A DNA stretch of 64,000 nt, taken from contig CANJKZ010000467.1 of the NCBI GenBank assembly GCA_947471745.1, positions 496,001-560,000 on the forward strand. The letters run 5' to 3'. The notes beneath the pieces were generated by a model. It had not been told where the DNA came from. It was given only the letters and a program-made list of their open reading frames with translations, and searched no databases. The stretch is from Closterium sp. Naga37s-1. Taxonomy: Eukaryota > Streptophyta > Zygnematophyceae > Desmidiales > Closteriaceae. Numbering within the stretch: the stretch's first letter is position 1; each line of letters begins with the position of its first letter. A program made the translations under genes and the position numbers. Of this stretch, positions 58,709 through 64,000 are shown piece after piece.

Positions 58709-59465
58709 TGGTATCCGACGCCTAGGTCAGGACCTAGGACCGACGTTGGTTAGGGCCCACCGTTCCGCCGCGCCCTTGCGCGACTCTGTCTGATAGTGCC
58801 TCGCGCCGTCGTGCGCCCCTACCCGCGCCGTCGAGCGCCCTTACTAGCGCCGTCGAGCGCCCCTTCTAGCGCCGTCGAGCGCCCTTACTAGCGCCGTCGA
58901 GCGCCCTAGGACAGTCGCGCGCGCCGCCTGTCCGCCGCACGCGCAGCCGCCCGCTAAGCTTCACGCGCAGCCGCACGTTAGGCCGCACGCGCAGCCACAC
59001 GCACGACCGCACGCGCAGCCACACGCGCAGCCGCACGCGCAGCCGCCTGCACAGCCGCCCGCGCAGCCGCACGCGCAGCCGCTCGCTAAGCCGCCCACAC
59101 GGCCGCACGCTAGGCTGCACGCATGACCGCACGCGCAACCGAACGCGCAGCCGCACGCGCAGCAGCCCGCACAGCCGCGCGCGCAGCCGCCTCACGCAGC
59201 CGCACGTGCAGCGGCAGCTGCAGCCGCCCCGCGCAGCCACAACAGCAGCTGCTGCCGCTCAGCAGCAGCCCGCGCGCAGGCCGCACGCGCAGCAGGCAAG
59301 CCGCCGCGCCGCCCTTCCCGAGCCGCGCCGCGCCGCCCTGCCCGAGCCGCGCCGCGCCGCCCTGCCCGAGCCGCGCCGCGCCGCCCTGCCCGAGCCGCGC
59401 TGTGCTGTTTCACTGCTACTGCTGTTCCTACTGCTACTGCTGTTCCTACTGCTCCTACTGCGCCT
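58709..59465 (+). other. Leader of CopA copy with GC-rich short repeats
   Basis: The putative primer site is at 58709. Then come CGCCGTCGAGCGCCC repeats (about 58785-58910), CGCAGCCGCACG-type repeats (about 58930-59260), and GCCGCCCTGCCCGAGCCGC units (about 59310-59400). As in the other CopA leaders, the sequence is unrelated in detail but repetitive and GC-rich. Frames here are artefacts. Confidence 0.75.
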
Positions 59466-62400
59466 ATGGCTAGTCCTGCAGTTCTAGCTTTCGATACTGA
59501 GGGCCGCCCGCTGCGTTTTGACACCTGGCTCGAGGACCTCCATCTCTTCCTCCAGCTCACTGCTAAGGAGGATATTTCGCTATATGATCATGCGTTAGGA
59601 CTTGCTCCTGCCCCTGCTGCGACTGCTGACAGTACTTCCCGCTCACAGTGGCAGACTCGTGACGCCCACTCTCGCTTCGCCATTCGCAACTCCCTGCCGG
59701 TAGATGAACGCGAGCACTTTGGCCAGCACAAGACTGCTCAGGCACTGTACACTGCTGTAGTTGCGCGCTACTCCTCGCCTGCCTCTGCTGCGCTAGGCCG
59801 CCTCTCACTGCCCTATATGTTCCCAGACCTGTCCGCCTTCTCCACAGTCGCTGACCTCATTACTCACCTCCGCACTAGTGAGACCCGCTTCCGTGCTGCC
59901 ATGCCCGCTGAGTTTCTTGCCAAGAACCCCCCCCCGCTGTGGCTCACTCTTTACCACCTGGTCACCCGTCTCCCTGACTCCCTTCGTGCGGTCAGGGACC
60001 ACTTCCTTGCTCTCTGCCCCACCGAGCTCACCATTGACCTGCTTGAGAAGCACCTGCTGGCAGCTGAGACTAGCATAGTCGCTGTCGGTGCGTCTCGCGG
60101 CGACCCCCGCACCCCTTTCTTTGAGGGGTGTTCCCCCTCTCCTCTTCTCCCCTCTGTCGCCTCTGCTGCTGCTGTCGACCTTCTTGGTGCTGAGAAGGTC
60201 GGGACTGCGTCCACTGCGAGTGGGGCGCGCCGCAGCGGCAAGGGCAAAGGGGGCAAGGGGGGCGGCGGTGACGACGGGGGAGGTGGTGGTGGGGGCGGTG
60301 GCGGCGGTGGGGGTGGTGGCGGGGCTGGAGGGGCCAGTGGCAGCGGCGGGGGTGGTGGCGGCAGCGGCGGGGGTGGTGGCGGCAGCGGTGGAGGAGGTGG
60401 CCGGGGTGGGGGCGGTGGTGGTGGCGGCAGTGGACGCGGTGGCGGTGGTGGCGGTGGTGGTCGAGGTGGCGGCGGAGGCGGTGGAGGTCGTGGAGGTTCT
60501 GGCGGTGGCCAGCGCCAGCAGCAGACCCCGTCGCCCCAGGAGCTTCGTGAGTGATACTCTCAGCGTGGGGGGGGTGGCCTTAGCTGCCCGTACGTCATCC
60601 GCACAGGTGACCGCACTGGTCAGACGTGTGGGAGGGCGCATACGCAGCAGCGCTGCTTCTCCCGCCTCAACGACGCCTGGCGCACTCAGTTTCCTACTGC
60701 CGCTGAGCTGCCCCGCTGGTTTGATCTGATCAAGAAAAACATTGATGTCTATGCTCTTGACTTTGATGCTATTCTTGGTGCCATGTATGTGATGTCTGAT
60801 AGTGGAGAGGGTGACTGTTACCTGCGTGTCCCGCCCGACCCGGGCATTAGGACCAGTGAGGCTGCCGCACTAGGTGCTCGTGTGTCTGCTGCCCCAGGTG
60901 CTGGTGAGGCTGCCGCTCTAGGTGCTAGTGTGCCTGTTGCCCCAGGTGCTGGTGAGGCTGCTGCTCTAGGTGCTCGTGAGTCTGCGCCCTCTGGTACTGC
61001 GTCTACTGAGGCACTGCACACCTTCACACTCGACTCAGGTGCTTCCCGCTGTTTCTTTCGTGACCGCACTGCCCTTGAGCAGCTTGCTCGGCCGGTTGCG
61101 GTCTCCCTCGCTGACCCCTCTGGGGGTCCGGTCATTGCGACCTCCTCCACTGTCCTCCCTTGTCCTGCGGTCCCGTCGGGCACACTGTCAGGTCTCTACC
61201 TCCCCTCGTTCTCTACGAACTTGGTGGCGGGTCGTGCGCTCCAGGACGGGGGTGTCCACCAGTTCACCCCTGCCTACGAGCGCGTGACACACTGCACGTG
61301 TGCTCGGACGGGCCGCCACCTGGCTACCTTCACTCGGCAGCCGGGGTCGGACCTGTACACACTGACCACTGAGTCCCCTCAGGTAGCTGCGTCTGTGTCT
61401 GCGTTAGGTCAGCTGTCGGCCCCCTGCTCGTGTCGCTCCCTGTCGCACGAGACCGTCCTCTGGCACCACCGCCTTGGTCACCCGTCAGTGCAGCGCCTTC
61501 GTGGCATGCACTCCCGGTACCTTGTCTCTGGTCTTCCCAGGGTTCTCCCACCCCTCCCACCCTCGCCTGCTCCTCCCTGTCTTCCCTGTGTCGAGGGGCG
61601 GCAGCGCGCCGCTCCTCACTCCTCCTCGTTTCCCCCGACGACTGCTCCCCTGCAGACCCTCCACATGGACGTGTGGGGCCCAGCCCGCGTCTGTGGACAG
61701 GGTCACGAGAGGTACTTCTTGATAGTTGTTGACGACTACTCGCGCTACACCACGGTCTTCCCCTTGCGCACCAAGGGTGAAGTCCCTGATGTTTTGATCC
61801 CTTGGATCCGCGCTGCCCGTCTCCAGCTCAGCGAGAGGTTCCACTCGGACTTTCCTGTCCTGCGTCTGCACTCTGGCAGAGGTGGGGAGTTTTCCTCCGA
61901 CCTCTTGAGGGACTTTTGTCGTGGGGAGGGCATTGAGCAGTCGTTCACGCTTCCGGCCTCTCCACAGCAGAATGGGGTTGCTGAGCGCCGCATTGGCTTG
62001 GTCATGGAGGTCGCTCGTACCTCCTTGATCCATGCGGCCGCCCCCCACTTTCTGTGGCCGTTTGCGGTCCGATACGCTGCGCATCAGCTCAACCTCTGGC
62101 CCCGTGTCTCCGTTCCGGAGACTTCGCCGACACTGCGTTGGACGGGAGAGGTTGGCGATGCGTCGGTGTTCCGGGTCTGGGGATCTCGTGCTTTTGTCCG
62201 CGATACGTCCGCGGACAAGCTCTCCTTTCGCGCTGTTCCTTGTGTCTTCCTTGGCTTTGTCCCGGACGCGTCTGGTTGGCAGTTTTACCACGCCACCTCG
62301 CGCCGTGTCCTGCCCTCTCAGGACGTCACTTTCGACGAGTCGGTCCCCTACTACCGCCTCTTCCCCTACCGCACTGCCCCGCTCCCCCCCCCGCCTCTCT

Positions 62401-64000
62401 TCCTCGCACCAGGTGCTGCTGTGGTAGACCCCCTCCCCCCTCAGGGTGCCGCTCCCTCAGGTGTGTCCCAGGTAGACCCGGTTGAGCCTGTCGAGGTAGC
62501 TGTCGACTCTCGTCCTGCTAGGGGTGCTGAGCCTGAGCGTGCGGAGCCTGGGGGTGCTGAGCCTGAGGGTGCTGAGTCTGGGGGTGCTGTGCCTGAGGGT
62601 GCTGAGTCTGGGGGTGCTGAGCCTGAGAGTGCTACGTCTGAGGGTACTGAGCCTGGGGGTGCTGCGACTGACCGTGCTCCGCCTGGAGGCGCTCCCTCTT
62701 CACAGCAGCTGCGGGAGTGGTACTCGCGGTACTGCAGCCTCAGGAGGGGCGCTTCTGGGGCTAGGGGTGCTGCTGGAGCTGGTGCTCGTGGTTCCCCGCC
62801 TAGGCGGGAGCCGCCCTCTCCCCAGCGGCTCCGAGAGTGGTACGCTTGGCGCTGCAGTCTCCGGAGTGGCGCTACTGGTGCTTTGGACCCTGGAGCTGGA
62901 GCTGCTGCTGGTGCCGCGGACCATGGAGCTGGAGCTGGTTTTGGTGCCGCGGACCCTGGAGTTGGAGCTGCTGCTGGTGCTGCGGACCCTGGAGCTGGAG
63001 CTGGTGCTGGTGCTGGTGCTGCTGGTGCAGGAGCTGCTGCTGGAGCTACTGGAGGTATTGCTGGTTCTGGAGCTGCTGGAGCCGCTGGTTCTGGAGGTGC
63101 TCGTACTGGAGGTACTGGAGCTGCTGGGACTGGAGCTGCTGCGGGGGTTGGAGCTGGAGGTACTGGAGCTGTTGGGGTTGCTGCTGGTGCTGCGGGAGTT
63201 GTAGCTGGAGAACCTGGGGCTGAGGGTGCTGGTGCTGTCTCTGCTGGTTCAGGAGGTGCTGCGCGGCCCCGGCCGTACTACGTTCCGCTCCTTCAGCAGG
63301 TTCTTGGCCTCCCGCCCTCCACTGGTCCTACTCCTCCCCTACTGAGTCCACCACCTGTCCAGTCGCAGTCACAGTTACCGCTTGCCTCTCCGCTGCCTGT
63401 CCTTCTCCTTACGCTGGGCCGACTAGAGGTCTTACGGAGCGTCGTGAGCCTGAGTCTCGTCCTGCGTCGCCTGAGTCTCGTCCTGAGTCACCTGAGTCTC
63501 GTCCAGAGTCGTCTGTCCGCGCTGTCCGCGCTGGTCGTCGTGCTCCGCGTCAGCGTCCTCCTCCTGTACTTGGCACTCACTATATGACTCTGCGTCCTTC
63601 CACTGCTCCACAGCGTGTCCCTCTGCCGTCTCCTCCTGCGTCCTCTCTTCCTGACGGTCCGGACCCGGAGTCTGACTCCCTTCGTGCTGCCAGTCCTACT
63701 GTCATGCGTTTCCTCGCCACTGTTGTCACTGACCCTACCTTTGAGTTCTCTGCTGCGTCTGCTCTAGTCGCTGAGCTTGTTGACTTTGCTGCCGCCTGTC
63801 GTCTAGACTACACCGCTAGCCTTGTTGCTGAGTCTGAGTCTGTCTGTCCTCCGTCTGTCGGGGGTGAGTGTGCTCTTGGCACGGACGTCCTTGAGGACAG
63901 ACAGGAGGAGTTTGAGTGCTTTGCCGCTGCTTTACCTCATCTCGTGTCCATGCTGCTTGCCCCTGAGGGAGACCCGGATGCACCAGACATCCCGACCCCG
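59466..64000 (+). pseudogene. CopA gag-pol, partial and defective
   Basis: ATG at 59466 (MASPAVLAFDTEGRPLRF) starts a frame closely matching the intact element. It has the capsid region, a Gly-rich tract (about residues 265-350), then TGA at 60552-60554, where the intact copy has Trp (LREW). The same frame continues from 60555 with the zinc motif C374-C388-H392-C397. Protease DSGAS (about 61032), integrase HHCC and the core follow. The second catalytic position is RLHSGRGGEF, with Gly (codon 61875-61877) replacing Asp. A Gly/Ala-rich repeat region spans 62520-63250. A one-base loss near 63399 shifts the frame, and the shifted frame stays similar to the intact protein up to 64000 (GGECALGTDVLEDRQEE). 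RT and RNase H are beyond the window. Confidence 0.88.

Larger units (their letters stand above)
58571..64000 (+). mobile_element. CopA LTR retrotransposon, right end outside window
   Basis: The 5' LTR is 58571-58708 (138 bp, TGTCAAACATC to TTCTAACA), flanked on the left by GTAAC. The primer site TGGTATCCGACGCC starts at 58709. A GC-rich leader is followed by gag-pol, which runs past the window end inside the region before RT. It carries a premature stop, a frameshift and a lost integrase catalytic residue, so it is defective. Confidence 0.9.

Overview
This window looks like repeat-rich nuclear DNA of a eukaryote, most likely a plant or a streptophyte green alga. The evidence is several families of Ty1/copia LTR retrotransposons, primer-binding sites of the initiator-Met-tRNA type common in plants, a Tourist-like MITE and a long 37-bp satellite. 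I recognise no host gene, tRNA or rRNA. The organism assignment is inference; species was not determined.

Layout. 1-880 is pyrimidine-rich sequence without a supportable gene. 881-5845 is a patchwork of retroelement fragments with a 195-bp MITE at 925-1119. 5846-19676 is a decayed copia element (here CopB) with its 5' LTR but no 3' LTR. Two other LTR elements are nested in it, each with perfect 5-bp target-site duplications (TSDs): a 1.6-kb non-autonomous element in the protease (8662-10261, TSD AGACC) and a 6.36-kb CopA element in the integrase (11036-17396, TSD TCCAC). 19677-28132 holds pieces of a third family (CopC): a 3' fragment, a 406-bp palindrome of two opposed LTR ends, and an LTR-internal-LTR-internal tandem on the minus strand.

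From about 20580 to 58570 the background is a 37-bp tandem repeat, roughly 21 kb or 560-570 units in this window. It is on the plus strand up to about 47764 and on the minus strand after that. Insertions interrupt it: the CopC tandem (20811-28132), an apparently intact 7.6-kb CopA element with one 1991-codon gag-pol frame (34486-42102, TSD CTTAC), a CopB solo LTR (53219-54226, TSD GTAAG), a CopC solo LTR (54422-55466) and a CopA element running off the window end (58571-64000).

How it works together. The only function in the window is retrotransposition. The 34486-42102 element encodes every expected activity (Gag, protease, integrase, RT, RNase H). The 11036-17396 copy lacks the capsid and the integrase core yet has apparently identical LTRs, so it was probably moved in trans by a related element. 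The points most worth following up are the satellite with its ordered variants and strand switch, repeated insertion of unrelated families at the same short word of the satellite, and an unusual expanded zinc-knuckle motif shared by the CopA copies.
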